Both the position numbers and the translations under genes were made by a program. Positions 27,237 through 39,148 of a DNA stretch of 64,000 bases are shown piece after piece (positions within the stretch are counted from its first letter, which is position 1; every line of letters begins with the position of its first letter). The notes beneath the pieces are model-generated. The model was given only the letters and a program-made list of their open reading frames with translations. It was not told the origin of the DNA and searched no databases. This DNA comes from Rhodocyclales bacterium RIFCSPLOWO2_02_FULL_63_24 (lineage in GTDB: Bacteria > Pseudomonadota > Gammaproteobacteria > Burkholderiales > Rhodocyclaceae): assembly GCA_001828935.1 (NCBI GenBank), contig MHZX01000110.1:20594-84593 (forward strand), given 5' to 3'.

Positions 27237-27410
27237 AAAGTCGGCGTTGGCGGAACGGCGCCGGAAACGCCGAGCCGCGCTCAAAGTCCCGCCGCAGCGG
27301 TGCCTTGGTGCGCGTTGCGGATTGTTGCTTTGTATATATACAACAAAAGCTTGCGATATTTATTGATTTAATGTAAAAACTTTTATATTAACTTCACCTG
27401 CCCAATTGAC
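27237..27410. repeat. ureD-ATPase spacer: short repeat and AT-rich stretch
   Basis: The spacer opens with the repeat AAAGTCGGCGTTGGCGGAACGGCG (27237-27260). From about 27320 it becomes strikingly AT-rich, with the palindrome TGTATATATACA and TTTATTGATTTAATG, quite unlike the GC-rich surroundings. This stretch probably holds the promoter of the ATPase gene, or marks a junction of inserted DNA. Confidence 0.6.
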
Positions 27411-28874
27411 ATGGCAAATGACGTTCCTTGGTCATTCTACGGCCGTCGTTCCGAGCTGCAGCAGATGCAGCGGATTCTGGAGCGACGGCGCTGGTTCTTC
27501 TTGCAGATTTCCGGCCGGCGGCGGATTGGCAAAACGGCGCTGATCCAGGAGGCTCTGCGGGGTGCCGGCATCGCCAAAACGCTCTACGTGCAGATACCCG
27601 ATTCGGACCCGGCAGGCGTGGTCGCGGCCTGCAACGGCTACCTGGAAACCTTCGGCATCGATGCGCGAGTGACGAGCCTCGGCGAACTGGCCCAACTCAT
27701 CGGCCGGCTGGCGGAGGAGGGCTATGTCGTGGCCCTCGACGAGTTCCAGTATTTCCACCGCAAGCAGCTTGCCGACTTTTGTTCTCTGTTGCAGGCGGAA
27801 GTGGACCGGCTCGCGGCGCGTGCGGCGAGCGTGCCGGGCGGCCTGATCGTGCTGGGTTCGCTGCACGCCGAAATGACGGCATTGCTGGAGGACAGGGATG
27901 CACCTTTGTTCAACCGCGCGACGGATACGCTGGAACTGGGCCATCTCGACATCGGCTCGGTGCTGGAAATTCTGCGCGTCCATGCCGACGACGACCTGGC
28001 GCGGCTGCTGTTTCTCTGGAATCTTTTCGAGGGCGTGCCGAAGTTCTACCGCGATGCCTACGAACAGGGCGTGCTCGGTGCCGAGCGCAAGCATTTGTTG
28101 CGCAGCCTGTTCTTCTCCAGTTCCTCGCCGCTGCGCAACGAGGCCGACAACTGGTTCCTGCGCGAACTTCGAGGCCGTTACGACATGGTGCTGCAATTCC
28201 TGGCCAAGCACCCAGGCTGCACCAATGCCGATATCGAAGCGGCGATGGCCGACCTGTCCGGCCCCGGCGAAGTGCGCCAGGTCGGCGGTTACCTGAAAAT
28301 CCTGTCCGAGCGCTACCGCATGATCGAACGGCGCTTGCCGATCTTTTCGCCGCCGCGGGCGCGCAGCGGCCGCTATTACATTCGCGACAACTTCCTGCGT
28401 GCCTGGCTGTCCGCGTTGCAGCGGCCCGTGTCGGCGGTGGCCTTCCGGCCGGTGGATGCGCTGATCGACCAGGCGAACGAGCGGCTGGCCGATGTCGAAG
28501 GGCATGCATTGGAAGACCTCGCCGGCCAGCTTTATGAAGAGCGCAGCCGTCTCGGCCTGGGGGATTTCCCCCTGAGCGAGCGTATTCGCGGCTATTGGGA
28601 ACGGGCCGACGTGGAAATCGACTTGGTGGCGGTCAATGAGGACGAGCGCAGACTACGCTTCGGCACCTGCAAGCGCAACCCCGAACGTCTGCCCGGCGCG
28701 GTGGATGCGCTCAAGCGCAGTGCCGGCCGCTTCCTGGATTCGCACGCCCGGTTTGCGGACTGGCGAACGGAATTTGTCGCCATAGCGCCCGACATCGGTG
28801 AAGCGGTGAAGGCCGAGTTGCAGACCCTTGACGTCGCGCCCCAAAGCCTGCGCGATCTCACCGCCGGGTTGTAG
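27411..28874 (+). CDS. AAA ATPase with C-terminal DUF234 domain
   Basis: A 487-residue ATPase of the archaeal ATPase (PF01637) type. The P-loop is [12 protein letters not shown] (near residue 40), Walker B is [10 protein letters not shown] (near 108), and a sensor-like strand is [11 protein letters not shown]. Residues about 260-330 look like a winged helix. The C-terminal part ([12 protein letters not shown], then [10 protein letters not shown] and [20 protein letters not shown]) matches DUF234, a probable nuclease-fold domain with an EID...K pattern. The family is poorly understood. It interrupts the urease genes between ureD and ureA and is preceded by an AT-rich promoter-like region. No link to urea metabolism is known. 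Confidence 0.85.
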   Translation: MANDVPWSFYGRRSELQQMQRILERRRWFFLQISGRRRIGKTALIQEALRGAGIAKTLYVQIPDSDPAGVVAACNGYLETFGIDARVTSLGELAQLIGRLAEEGYVVALDEFQYFHRKQLADFCSLLQAEVDRLAARAASVPGGLIVLGSLHAEMTALLEDRDAPLFNRATDTLELGHLDIGSVLEILRVHADDDLARLLFLWNLFEGVPKFYRDAYEQGVLGAERKHLLRSLFFSSSSPLRNEADNWFLRELRGRYDMVLQFLAKHPGCTNADIEAAMADLSGPGEVRQVGGYLKILSERYRMIERRLPIFSPPRARSGRYYIRDNFLRAWLSALQRPVSAVAFRPVDALIDQANERLADVEGHALEDLAGQLYEERSRLGLGDFPLSERIRGYWERADVEIDLVAVNEDERRLRFGTCKRNPERLPGAVDALKRSAGRFLDSHARFADWRTEFVAIAPDIGEAVKAELQTLDVAPQSLRDLTAGL

Positions 28875-28914
28875 ACGCGAGCGCCGCGCAACTGGAATAC
28901 CTGAAGGAGAACGT

Positions 28915-29217
28915 ATGGAACTCACGCCAAAAGAGAAAGACAAGCTGCTGATCTTCACTGCCGCTTTGCTCGCCGAACGCCGCAAGGGGCGCGGACTCAA
29001 GCTCAACTACCCGGAGGCGGTGGCCTTCATCAGCGCCGGCATCCTCGAAGGCGCGCGCGACGGCCGCAGCGTGGCCGAGCTGATGAGCTACGGTGCGACG
29101 CTGCTGAAGCGCGACGAGGTCATGGAAGGCGTGCCGGAGATGATTCCCGAGATCCAGGTCGAGGCGACCTTCCCCGACGGCACCAAGCTCGTCACCGTGC
29201 ACCACCCCATCGTCTGA
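28915..29217 (+). CDS. ureA: Urease gamma subunit
   Basis: The 100-residue gamma subunit of the three-chain bacterial urease. It is near-canonical: [35 protein letters not shown], then [18 protein letters not shown] and the end VTVHHPIV. The start at 28915 has AAGGAGAA upstream; the ORF-track start lies inside the ATPase gene. It is followed after five bases by a hydrolase instead of ureB. Confidence 0.98.
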   Translation: MELTPKEKDKLLIFTAALLAERRKGRGLKLNYPEAVAFISAGILEGARDGRSVAELMSYGATLLKRDEVMEGVPEMIPEIQVEATFPDGTKLVTVHHPIV

Positions 29218-29222
29218 CCGCC

Positions 29223-30176
29223 ATGGCGATGACGCAGCAGAGCTTCCTCAGCCTCGGCCCGGACGGCTTCCACCGCATCGCCTATACCGACTGGGGCGAT
29301 CCGCGCGATCCGCGCGTGGTGCTCTGCGTCCATGGCCTGTCGCGCAACAGCCGCGACTTCGACCGTCTCGCCGCCGCGCTGGAAGGCGGTCACCGCGTGG
29401 TCTGCATGGACGTGGTGGGGCGCGGCGACAGCGACTGGCTCGACGACAAGTCCGGCTACAGCTTCGGCACTTACCTGGGCGACGCCGCGGCGCTGATCGC
29501 GCGCGTCACCACGCCGGCGCCCGGCGGCCTGCTGGAAAGCCTGCAGGCGCGCCTGCGCGGGCAACGGCCGGCGGCCACGCTGGACTGGGTCGGCACCTCG
29601 ATGGGCGGCCTGATCGGCATGCTGCTGGCTGCCAAGCCGGGCTCGCCGATCCGCCGCCTGGTGCTCAACGACGTCGGCCCCTTCGTGCCCTGGAACGCGC
29701 TGATCCGCCTCAAAGGCCATGTCGGCAGCGAGACTCGCTTCGCCGACTTCGCCGGCGTCGAGGCCTGGGTGCGCCAGGCCTGCGGCAGCTTCGGGCCGCT
29801 CGACGAGGAGTTCTGGCGCCACCTGGCCGCGCATGCCGCGGTGCGCGAGGCCGACGGCGGCTACCGCCTGCGGTATGACCCGGACATCAGCCGCGGGCTG
29901 CCCGTGCATCGCGACCCGGAACTGCCGATCGGGCCCGAATTCCTGCGCGGCATCGATCTCTGGTCGGCCTGGGATGCCGTGCGCTGCCCGGTGCTGGTGC
30001 TGCGCGGCGCCGAGTCCGAGGTGTTGCCGCGGGCGACGGTGGACGAGATGCAGCGGCGCAAGCCGAACCTGCAGGTGGTCGAATTCGCCGGTGTCGGCCA
30101 CGTTCCGGCGCTGGCGTCGGCCGACCAGATTGCCGTGGTGCGCGACTTCCTCGCCGCCGCCGAACAACAGCCATGA
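29223..30176 (+). CDS. Alpha/beta hydrolase within the urease operon
   Basis: A 317-residue cytoplasmic alpha/beta hydrolase. The oxyanion-hole motif is [14 protein letters not shown], the nucleophile elbow is [11 protein letters not shown] (Ser nucleophile), the acid is probably in [12 protein letters not shown] and the His in [12 protein letters not shown]. The DMVGRGDS-like [12 protein letters not shown] segment is common in esterase and C-C hydrolase members. It starts five bases after ureA, and ureB begins 19 bases after it, so it is an integral member of the operon. Its substrate cannot be read from the sequence; it is not a known urease maturation factor. Confidence 0.9.
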   Translation: MAMTQQSFLSLGPDGFHRIAYTDWGDPRDPRVVLCVHGLSRNSRDFDRLAAALEGGHRVVCMDVVGRGDSDWLDDKSGYSFGTYLGDAAALIARVTTPAPGGLLESLQARLRGQRPAATLDWVGTSMGGLIGMLLAAKPGSPIRRLVLNDVGPFVPWNALIRLKGHVGSETRFADFAGVEAWVRQACGSFGPLDEEFWRHLAAHAAVREADGGYRLRYDPDISRGLPVHRDPELPIGPEFLRGIDLWSAWDAVRCPVLVLRGAESEVLPRATVDEMQRRKPNLQVVEFAGVGHVPALASADQIAVVRDFLAAAEQQP

Positions 30177-30195
30177 AGACGGAAGGAGGCAGCAC

Positions 30196-30500
30196 ATGAT
30201 TCCAGGCGAAATGCAGATCGAGGCGGGCGAGATCGAACTCAACGCCGGCCGCCGCACGCTGACCATGGAAGTCGCCAACACCGGCGACCGGCCGATCCAG
30301 GTCGGCTCGCATTACCACTTCTTCGAGACCAACGCGGCCTTGTCGTTCGATCGTGCGCAAGCGCGCGGCATGCGGCTCAATATCGCCGCCGGCACGGCAG
30401 TGCGTTTCGAGCCGGGGCAGGTGCGCACGGTCGAGCTGGTCGACTACGCCGGCGAGCGAAAAGTGTACGGCTTTCAGGCCAAGGTGCAAGGAGCGCTGAA

Positions 30501-30504
<4 letters not shown>
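30196..30504 (+). CDS. ureB: Urease beta subunit
   Basis: The 102-residue urease beta subunit. Features: [37 protein letters not shown] and [17 protein letters not shown]. The ATG at 30196 has GGAAGGAGG close upstream; the ORF-track entry runs it together with an out-of-frame part of the hydrolase. The stop overlaps the ureC start (ATGA). Confidence 0.98.
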
Positions 30505-32201
<1,697 letters not shown>

Positions 32202-32202
32202 C

Positions 32203-32697
32203 ATGCTGCTCATCGAACAGCGCGCCGCAGTCGATGCGGCGGCGACCGAACAACTGCGGCTGCCCTTCGAGAGCCGCTGCAAGAGCCGCCTGCGCACGCG
32301 ACTGGCCTCCGGCGAGGAATGCGGCCTGTTCCTCGAACGCGGCGGCGTGCTGCGCGGCGGCGACAAGCTGCTGGGCCAGGACGGTCGCGTGGTCGCGGTA
32401 GTCGCCGCGTCTGAGCTGTTGCTGGAAGCGGTGAGCAATGACCCGCTGCAACTGGCGCGCGCGGCCTACCATCTGGGCAATCGCCATGTCGCCGTGCAAT
32501 TGTTGCCAGGCCGCCTGCGCTTCGCTCAAGACCACGTGCTGGGTGAGATGGTGCGCGGCCTCGGCTTGCCGGTGGACTCGATCGAGACGCCGTTCGAACC
32601 CGAGAGCGGCGCTTACGGCGCGCACGGCGGGCATGGCCACAGCACCGACGGCGAAGGCCGCGGCGCACGCATTCACGATCACTTCGCTGCCGGATGA
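32203..32697 (+). CDS. ureE: Urease nickel metallochaperone UreE
   Basis: UreE binds nickel and passes it to the UreDFG complex. The protein has 164 residues with the family core ([21 protein letters not shown]), the [15 protein letters not shown] metal-site segment and the [23 protein letters not shown] stretch. The C-terminal tail is His-containing (GAHGGHGHS, then IHDH) but only mildly His-rich. Its stop overlaps the ureF start. Confidence 0.96.
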   Translation: MLLIEQRAAVDAAATEQLRLPFESRCKSRLRTRLASGEECGLFLERGGVLRGGDKLLGQDGRVVAVVAASELLLEAVSNDPLQLARAAYHLGNRHVAVQLLPGRLRFAQDHVLGEMVRGLGLPVDSIETPFEPESGAYGAHGGHGHSTDGEGRGARIHDHFAAG

Positions 32698-33403
32698 GCC
32701 TCGCGCTGACTCGCCTGCTGCAACTCGCCAGCCCCGCGCTGCCGGTGGGCGCCTACACCTATTCGCAGGGATTGGAGTGGGCGGTCGAGGCCGGCACGAT
32801 ACAGGACGAGGCCAGCGCACTGGGCTGGATAGTCGGCCAACTCGAATGGAATCTCGGCCGCTACGAGGCGCCCTTGCTGATTCGCATGATGGAAGCGTGG
32901 AGAGTCGGCGCTTGCCCGCCCGCGAAGCGGAATCCCGGGCAGACAGAGTCCGACGCGGCGCTTGAACTGGACGTCGAGTATCTGGCGACGCGCGAGACGG
33001 CCGAGTTGCGCGCCGAGACCCTGCAGATGGGCTATTCGATGCAACGCCTGCTGCACGAGCTGGGCGACTTTCCGCAGCCTTTGCTGGATGCAGTCGCCGT
33101 GTCGCCGGCGCCGACTCTCCCCTATGTCTGGAGTTGTGCCGCCGCGGCCTGGCAGATCCCGCCGCCGGATGCGCTGACGGCCTGGCTCTGGAGCTGGGCC
33201 GAGAATCAGACCATGGCCGCGCTGAAGGCCGTGCCGCTGGGCCAGGCTGCCGGCCAGCGCATCCTGCAGGAGATCGGCCGCCGCCTGCCTGCCTTCGTCG
33301 AGCGCGCGCTGGCGCTCGACGAGGCCGACTATTCCAACTTCGCGCCGGGCTTCGCCATCGCCTGCTGCAATCACGAAACCCAATACACGAGACTCTTCAG
33401 ATC

Positions 33404-33407
<4 letters not shown>
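32694..33407 (+). CDS. ureF: Urease accessory protein UreF, with inserted repeat
   Basis: UreF works with UreD and UreG in nickel insertion, acting as a GTPase activator. The protein has 237 residues: [25 protein letters not shown] at the start, [18 protein letters not shown] in the middle and [22 protein letters not shown] late. Residues about 71-86 ([16 protein letters not shown]) interrupt a helix that is shorter in other UreF proteins. They are encoded by a 45-bp repeat with a near-identical copy at 38823-38867. The frame is intact, so the protein may tolerate it. Overlaps ureE and ureG by four bases each. Confidence 0.95.
32907..32951 (+). repeat. 45-bp protein-embedded repeat, copy 1 (in ureF)
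   Basis: This stretch begins GGCGCTTGCC and ends GGCAGACAGAGTCC. The reverse complement of 38823-38867 matches it at 42 of 45 positions. Both copies lie in the sense orientation of their gene but are read in different frames, so similarity of the proteins cannot explain the match. The upstream AGAGTC joins it to the shorter AGAGTCGGCGC word family. Confidence 0.85.
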
Positions 33408-34012
<605 letters not shown>

Positions 34013-34136
34013 AGTTCTCCGCTCCAATCGAGGGCCTGGTACCGACCGCCATGCCCGCTGAGTCTGGCGGCGTCGGTTACAAATGCGATGGCATGAATTA
34101 GACTGGCGCCACCGAAATCGCCAAGAGGAGGGCGGG

Positions 34137-36092
34137 ATGATCCCGCAGCAGCCGGCATTTTCCCAGGAGCGCGGCCACGCGCTGCGCATCGCGCTGATCT
34201 ATGCGGTGATCGGCGTCCTCTGGATGCTGCTCACCAGCGGCATTCCCGCGCTGTTGTTCAGCCGCCAGGTGTCCCTGCGCGACCTGCCCTGGAGCCAGAC
34301 CGTGAGCGGCATGCTGGTGGTGCTCTCGTCCTCCCTGCTGCTCTTCCTGCTGGTGCGGAAGAAGCTGGAGGACGCGCACCGCGCGGCGCAGGCCCTGAAC
34401 CTGCGGGATCGCGCGATCGAGTCGAGCATCAACGCCATCATCATCGCCGACCATTCCGCGCCCGACGATCCGGTCGAATACGTCAATCCGGCGTTCACCC
34501 ATATCACCGGCTATGCCGCCGCCGATGTGCTGGGCCGCAACTGCCGTTTCCTGCTCGGCGACGATACCGATCAGCCGGCGCTGGAGAACATCCGCGCCGC
34601 CTTGCGCGAGAACAAGAAGGGGCGGGCCCTGCTGCGCAACTATCGCAAGGATGGCAGCCTGTTCTGGAACGACCTGCACCTGGCTCCGGTGCAGGGCGAT
34701 GGCGGTGTCGTGACGCATTTCATCGGCATCCTGAACGACGTTACCGACTCGATGCGCTACCAGGATGAACTCGAACATCAGGCCACCCACGACACCCTGA
34801 CCGGCCTGCCCAACCGCAACCTGCTGAAGGACCGCATCGCCCAGGCCATCGGCTATGCGCAGCGCTACCAGCGAGGGCTGGCGGTAGCCTTCATCGACCT
34901 CGACAACTTCAAGCTGATCAACGACAGCCTCGGCCACCAGTCCGGCGACCAGTTGCTGAAGACCGTTGCCGCCCGCATCCTGTCGTGCATCCGCGTCAGC
35001 GATACCGTGGCGCGGCTCGGCGGCGACGAATTCGTGGTGCTGCTGTGCGACCACCAGGCCGAAGAAAGCGCCGACTGCACCTCGGCCAACCTCACGCTGC
35101 AACGCATCCTCGATGAAATCGCGCAGCCCTACCAGATCGGCCCGCACGAGTTCTTCCTGTCCTGCAGCATCGGCTACAGCCTGTTGCCCGATGACGGCGA
35201 TACCGCCGAACTGCTGCTGAAAAATGCCGACATGGCGATGTATCACGCCAAGGAACTCGGCCGCAACAACATCCAGGCCTACGCGGCCGAACTCAACGAG
35301 AAAGTGGCGCGGCGGCTGTCGCTGGAAGGCGACCTGCGCCGCGCGCTGGAGAACGGCGAATTCTTCCTTTGCTACCAGCCGCAGATCGATCTCGCCACGC
35401 GCCGCCTGGTCGGCATGGAGACGCTGATCCGCTGGCAGCATCCGCAACGCGGCCTGATTTCGCCGGTGCAGTTCATTCCGTTGGCCGAAGAGACCGGGCT
35501 CATCGTCCAGATCGGCGCCTGGGTCCTGCGCACCGCATGCAAGCAGGCCAAGGCCTGGCAGGACGAGGGCTTGCCGCCGGTCCGGATGTCGGTCAATCTT
35601 TCGGCGCGGCAGTTCATCCAGCGCGACCTGGTCGCCTCGATCAAGCAGGCGCTGGAAGAGACCGGGCTGTCTGCCGAATACCTGGAGCTCGAGTTGACCG
35701 AAAGCCTCATCATGCACAATGCCGAGTTGTTCATCTCGACCTTGCGCGAGTTGCGGGAGATCGGCATCGAGCTGGCGGTGGACGACTTCGGCACGGGGTA
35801 TTCCAGCCTCAGCTATCTCCAGCGCTTCCCGATCAACCGGCTCAAGATCGACCAGTCCTTTGTCCGCGATATTGCCGGCAATGCCGACAGCGGCGCCATC
35901 TCGGCGGCCATCATCAAGCTCGGCCACAGCCTCGGCCTGAAGGTCATCGCCGAGGGTGTGGAAACCGTCGAGCAGCTCGAAGTCCTGAACTCCAACGACT
36001 GCAACGAAATCCAGGGCTTCTACTTCAGCAAGCCCTTGCCGGCTGCCGAAATGCGCCAGTTCATGGAGCAGAGCCGGGGCGCGTCGCTCTGA
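34137..36092 (+). CDS. PAS-GGDEF-EAL c-di-GMP signalling protein
   Basis: A 651-residue membrane protein. Two N-terminal hydrophobic segments (about residues 15-35 and 55-75) are followed by a PAS domain ([14 protein letters not shown], with [17 protein letters not shown] and a [11 protein letters not shown] end), a GGDEF domain ([19 protein letters not shown]) and an EAL domain whose signature reads GMETLIRW, with [13 protein letters not shown] and LKIDQSFV intact. The conserved EAL Glu is present, so both cyclase and phosphodiesterase activities are possible. The NCRFL motif resembles LOV domains; the photoactive Cys is in place, so a flavin light or redox sensor is possible. The start at 34137 has GAGGAGG upstream. 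Confidence 0.93.
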   Translation: MIPQQPAFSQERGHALRIALIYAVIGVLWMLLTSGIPALLFSRQVSLRDLPWSQTVSGMLVVLSSSLLLFLLVRKKLEDAHRAAQALNLRDRAIESSINAIIIADHSAPDDPVEYVNPAFTHITGYAAADVLGRNCRFLLGDDTDQPALENIRAALRENKKGRALLRNYRKDGSLFWNDLHLAPVQGDGGVVTHFIGILNDVTDSMRYQDELEHQATHDTLTGLPNRNLLKDRIAQAIGYAQRYQRGLAVAFIDLDNFKLINDSLGHQSGDQLLKTVAARILSCIRVSDTVARLGGDEFVVLLCDHQAEESADCTSANLTLQRILDEIAQPYQIGPHEFFLSCSIGYSLLPDDGDTAELLLKNADMAMYHAKELGRNNIQAYAAELNEKVARRLSLEGDLRRALENGEFFLCYQPQIDLATRRLVGMETLIRWQHPQRGLISPVQFIPLAEETGLIVQIGAWVLRTACKQAKAWQDEGLPPVRMSVNLSARQFIQRDLVASIKQALEETGLSAEYLELELTESLIMHNAELFISTLRELREIGIELAVDDFGTGYSSLSYLQRFPINRLKIDQSFVRDIAGNADSGAISAAIIKLGHSLGLKVIAEGVETVEQLEVLNSNDCNEIQGFYFSKPLPAAEMRQFMEQSRGASL

Positions 36093-36099
36093 TCAGGCA

Positions 36100-36882
36100 T
36101 CAGGCGCCGTCCGCCTCGATGACGAAGGCATCGAGCGCCAACGCCCCCAGTTGACTGTCGCGGTAGGCCGTGCGCACGTTCGCCTGCTCGCCGCCGGCGC
36201 CCAGCGCGACATACAGCGGCAGCAGATGTTCCGCCGACGGATGCGCCCGCGCGGCATGCGGCGCCTGACGCTGCCAGTCGAACAGCGCCGGCAGGTCGCG
36301 CCGCTGCAAGGCAGCGCCAAACCACTCGCGGAATTCGCTGACGTAGGGCAGGATCGCGCCGTCCGCCGCATCGGCGACGATGTCGCGCAAATTGTGGGTC
36401 AGCCCGCCCGAGGCGAGGACCAGCACGCCGCTGCGGGCCAGAGGCTGCAACCGCTGCCCCAGCCGGAAATGGCTTTCGGCATCGGACTGCGGCATCACGG
36501 CGAGCTGGATCACGGGAATCTCGGCGGCCGGATACATCGCGCGCAAGGGCGACCACGCGCCGTGGTCGAGCCCGCGCTGGCGGTCGAGCTGGATCTCGGG
36601 GATGAGCTCGGCCACTTCTGCGGCGAGCGCGGGTGCGCCGGGGGCGGGGTAGTCGAGTTGGTAGAGCGGCTGGGGAAAGCCGTAGAAATCGTGCATCGTT
36701 GCCGGTCGCAGGGTGGCGCTGACCGCAGGTGCGCGCGTCGTCCAATGCGCGGAGACGGCGAGAATCGCGCGCGGCCGCGGCAGTTGCAGCGCCAGCGCCT
36801 GCCACGCTGGACCGCTGCGGCCCGGCTCCAGCATCAGCATCGGCGAGCCATGGGAAACGAATACCGGTGGAATGGGGTTCAT
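36100..36882 (-). CDS. DODA-type extradiol dioxygenase (LigB family)
   Basis: A 260-residue class III extradiol ring-cleavage dioxygenase, closest in style to the YgiD/4,5-DOPA dioxygenase group. Metal-binding elements: VSHGSPMLML near the N-terminus, SAHW near residue 45, GLDHGAWSPL in the middle and SGGLTHNLRD later. The natural substrate in bacteria is usually unknown. It is a single gene, convergent with the PAS-GGDEF-EAL gene and divergent from the HIT gene. Confidence 0.9.
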   Translation of the reverse strand: MNPIPPVFVSHGSPMLMLEPGRSGPAWQALALQLPRPRAILAVSAHWTTRAPAVSATLRPATMHDFYGFPQPLYQLDYPAPGAPALAAEVAELIPEIQLDRQRGLDHGAWSPLRAMYPAAEIPVIQLAVMPQSDAESHFRLGQRLQPLARSGVLVLASGGLTHNLRDIVADAADGAILPYVSEFREWFGAALQRRDLPALFDWQRQAPHAARAHPSAEHLLPLYVALGAGGEQANVRTAYRDSQLGALALDAFVIEADGA

Positions 36883-37046
36883 GGCCGCAGTCTAGCCCGG
36901 CGCAAGCGTGCGGTCAGCGGGCGGCGCGGAACACATTGTTGTGCGCCGAGCAACAGGGTGCGGGCCGCCAATATCTGCGCGACGCCATCGCGGCCGCCGC
37001 GCATTTCACTATACTCGTCGCGCATCGGACACCGGGAGCCACCTTC

Positions 37047-37448
37047 ATGACCACCGTTTTTTCACGCATCATCGCCGGCGAACTGCCCTGTGCCAAAGTT
37101 TTCGAGGACGACTTGGTGTTCGCCTTCATGGACGCCGGCCAGGTCAATCCGGGCCATGTCATCGTCGCCAGCAAGGCCCCGTTCGAAACCCTGATGGATG
37201 CCGACGAAGCCACGGCGCGGGCCATGATGGCCGCCGCCTGGCGCATCGCACGCGCCGTGCAGGAGGCCTTCGCCCCGGCCGGCATGACCATCCTCCAGGC
37301 CAATAAGGCCGCCGGCTGGCAGACCGTGCCGCACCTCCATCTGCATGTTCTGCCGCGCCACGCCGACGACGGCGTCGACCTGACCTGGCCACGCCAGGAG
37401 CCGGGGCTGGAACGACTGCGGGAACTGGCGGCGAAAATCCGCCTGTGA
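37047..37448 (+). CDS. HIT family hydrolase
   Basis: A 133-residue HIT (histidine triad) nucleotide hydrolase. It begins MTTVFSRIIAGELPCAKVFEDD and has the triad HLHLHVLPR (H-x-H-x-H) near the C-terminus, preceded by LQANKAAGWQTVP. HinT-type proteins hydrolyse adenosine phosphoramidates. The track ORF starts 318 bases upstream, but the family N-terminus fixes the ATG at 37047. Confidence 0.93.
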   Translation: MTTVFSRIIAGELPCAKVFEDDLVFAFMDAGQVNPGHVIVASKAPFETLMDADEATARAMMAAAWRIARAVQEAFAPAGMTILQANKAAGWQTVPHLHLHVLPRHADDGVDLTWPRQEPGLERLRELAAKIRL

Positions 37449-37455
37449 GGCCGGA

Positions 37456-37851
37456 TCAGGCCGGCTGGCGCTTCTTCTGGATCAGCTCGATCTTGTAGCC
37501 GTCGGGGTCCTCGACGAAGGCGATCACGCTTGTGCCGCCTTTCATCGGTCCCGCTTCGCGCGTGACCTTGCCGCCACGCCGGCGGATTTCATCGCAGGCC
37601 GCGTAGGCATCGTCCACCGCCAGCGCGATGTGGCCGAAGCCGGTGCCGATCTCGTAACGCTCGACGCCCCAGTTATAGGTCAGTTCGATCACGGCGCCGT
37701 CCTGCTCGTCCTCGAAGCCGACGAAGGCCAGGGTGAATTTTCCTTCCGGGTAGTCGTTGCGCCGCAGCAGGCGCATGCCCAGCACCTCGGTATAGAAGGC
37801 CAGCGACTTGTCCAGGTCGCCGACGCGCAGCATGGTGTGCAGGATTCGCAT
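37456..37851 (-). CDS. gloA: Lactoylglutathione lyase (glyoxalase I)
   Basis: Glyoxalase I isomerises the methylglyoxal-glutathione adduct to S-lactoylglutathione. The protein of 131 residues carries all four metal ligands of the nickel-type enzyme: His in MRILHTML, Glu in [10 protein letters not shown], His in FGHIALAV and Glu in YKIELIQ. It is 8 bases from the convergent HIT gene and just downstream of the YgjP-like gene on the same strand. Confidence 0.97.
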   Translation of the reverse strand: MRILHTMLRVGDLDKSLAFYTEVLGMRLLRRNDYPEGKFTLAFVGFEDEQDGAVIELTYNWGVERYEIGTGFGHIALAVDDAYAACDEIRRRGGKVTREAGPMKGGTSVIAFVEDPDGYKIELIQKKRQPA

Positions 37852-37861
37852 CTTGATTCCT

Positions 37862-38605
37862 TCAGAGAATCGGCAGCGAGGCGGCGCGCTGCTTGAGTTC
37901 GCCGCGGGCGGCTTTCCACTCCGGATAGAGCGAGCCGACCACGCGCCAGAAGCGTTCGCTGTGGTTCATTTCCAGCAGGTGCGCGACCTCGTGGGCCACC
38001 ACGTAGTCGCCCAGGTGCGTCGGCAGGTGGATCAGGCGCCAGTTCACCCGGATGCCGCCATGCCGGCTGCAACTGCCCCAGCGCGTATGGGCCGAGGACA
38101 GGCTGAGTTTGGGCACCGCCAGGTCGAGCCGGCCGGTGTAGTGGGCCAGGCGCTCGCCGAAATGGGTGAGTGCCCGCTTCTGCAGCGCGCGCACGGCCAA
38201 AGGCCCAAGGTCGGCCTCGGGGCGCGCTTCGAGCACCAGCAGATTGGCGACCCAGCGCACCCGGTTGGCGCCGGGCAGCACACGCACTTCGGCTTCGGTG
38301 TCGAGCAGCGGCAGGCGCGCGCCGTCCTTGACCGTGAGGTGGCGCGGCTGGGTGGCATGGGCGAGTTCGCCGAGCTTCTTGAGAACCCAGTCGCTGTGGC
38401 TTTGGACGAAGCTCTCGATCTCGTTCAGGGTGATGCGATGCGGCGCGCCGATGCGCAGCCCGCGCTCGTCGATGGTCATGGTGAGGCGCTTGGCGCCGCC
38501 CTTGAGCCGGTAGTCGATGATGCGGCCGCCGATCAGCAGGTGGCGCGTCTTGGCCTCGGGCGGCGGCGACGGCAGGCGGAATAGCTTGAGCTGTTCGAGA
38601 AACAT
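37862..38605 (-). CDS. YgjP-like metallopeptidase (DUF45/M48)
   Basis: A 247-residue cytoplasmic zinc peptidase of the YgjP/SprT-like group. The zinc motif [16 protein letters not shown] gives HExxH plus a downstream His. The segment just before, [24 protein letters not shown], is the family signature. The N-terminal 100 residues form the usual beta-rich region. Its substrates are not known. The next gene upstream is a shorter relative without the zinc motif. Confidence 0.92.
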   Translation of the reverse strand: MFLEQLKLFRLPSPPPEAKTRHLLIGGRIIDYRLKGGAKRLTMTIDERGLRIGAPHRITLNEIESFVQSHSDWVLKKLGELAHATQPRHLTVKDGARLPLLDTEAEVRVLPGANRVRWVANLLVLEARPEADLGPLAVRALQKRALTHFGERLAHYTGRLDLAVPKLSLSSAHTRWGSCSRHGGIRVNWRLIHLPTHLGDYVVAHEVAHLLEMNHSERFWRVVGSLYPEWKAARGELKQRAASLPIL

Positions 38606-38614
38606 CGGACCGTA

Positions 38615-39148
38615 TCAATGAGTGACGAGCGGCGCACCGAACAGGTCGCAGCCGCCGTCTTCCGGCGGCAGGGCGGCGATGGCGCGGGCGATGGTCTGCT
38701 CGATCACGGCCATGGGTTGTTCGATCAGGTGCCAGTTGCAGCGCAGCGTGTCGCTGTCCTGCACCTCGGCCCAGTGGCCGCGCGCCGAGAACGACAGCGC
38801 CAGGCGCGGAGCGCGGCGTCCCGGACTCTGTCTGCCGGGGCTTCCGCTTCGCGGGCCGGCAAGCGCCCATTGTTGCTCGATGACCTGCTGCAGGCAGCGC
38901 TTGGCCTCGCCGCGCAGCCATGCTTCGGCCCGGTCCTGGATCTGGCGTGGCGTGGCTTGCGGCGGCAGCGGCAGATCCAGCGTATCGCCTTCGCGCAGCG
39001 CATCCTTGTGCCGGGTGTCGAGCACCAGGCGCAGGCTGCCGCCGAGGAAGGGCAACGCGGCGCCGTCATGCCAGCGACTGGCCGGGTCGGGCGCGGTGCC
39101 GTCGAGCTTGAGATTGAGTTGGGGGTTGCGGTGGCTGGCGATGTTCAT
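38615..39148 (-). CDS. Degenerate YgjP/DUF45-like protein without HExxH
   Basis: A 177-residue protein whose layout follows the YgjP family: LPFLGGSLRLVLD, GDTLDLPLPPQATPRQIQDRAEAWLRGEA, then RLALSFSARGHWAE and RCNWHLIEQPMAVI. Where HExxH should follow, it reads ARAIAAL, and the C-terminal part is missing. It should therefore be inactive as a peptidase. Residues about 95-110 (AGPRSGSPGRQSPGR) derive from the 45-bp repeat also found in ureF. GGAGGTCC precedes the start, and the start overlaps the plsC stop, so it is translated. A structural or regulatory partner of the active YgjP is possible. Confidence 0.7.
   Translation of the reverse strand: MNIASHRNPQLNLKLDGTAPDPASRWHDGAALPFLGGSLRLVLDTRHKDALREGDTLDLPLPPQATPRQIQDRAEAWLRGEAKRCLQQVIEQQWALAGPRSGSPGRQSPGRRAPRLALSFSARGHWAEVQDSDTLRCNWHLIEQPMAVIEQTIARAIAALPPEDGGCDLFGAPLVTH
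38823..38867 (-). repeat. 45-bp protein-embedded repeat, copy 2 (in YgjP-like paralogue)
   Basis: On the minus strand this reads GGCGCTTGCC, then GCCCGCGAAGCGGAA, and ends GGCAGACAGAGTCC. It matches 32907-32951 in ureF at 42 of 45 positions. It falls at the point where the conserved N-terminal half of the YgjP-like protein gives way to the second half. It is read in a different frame from the ureF copy. Confidence 0.85.
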
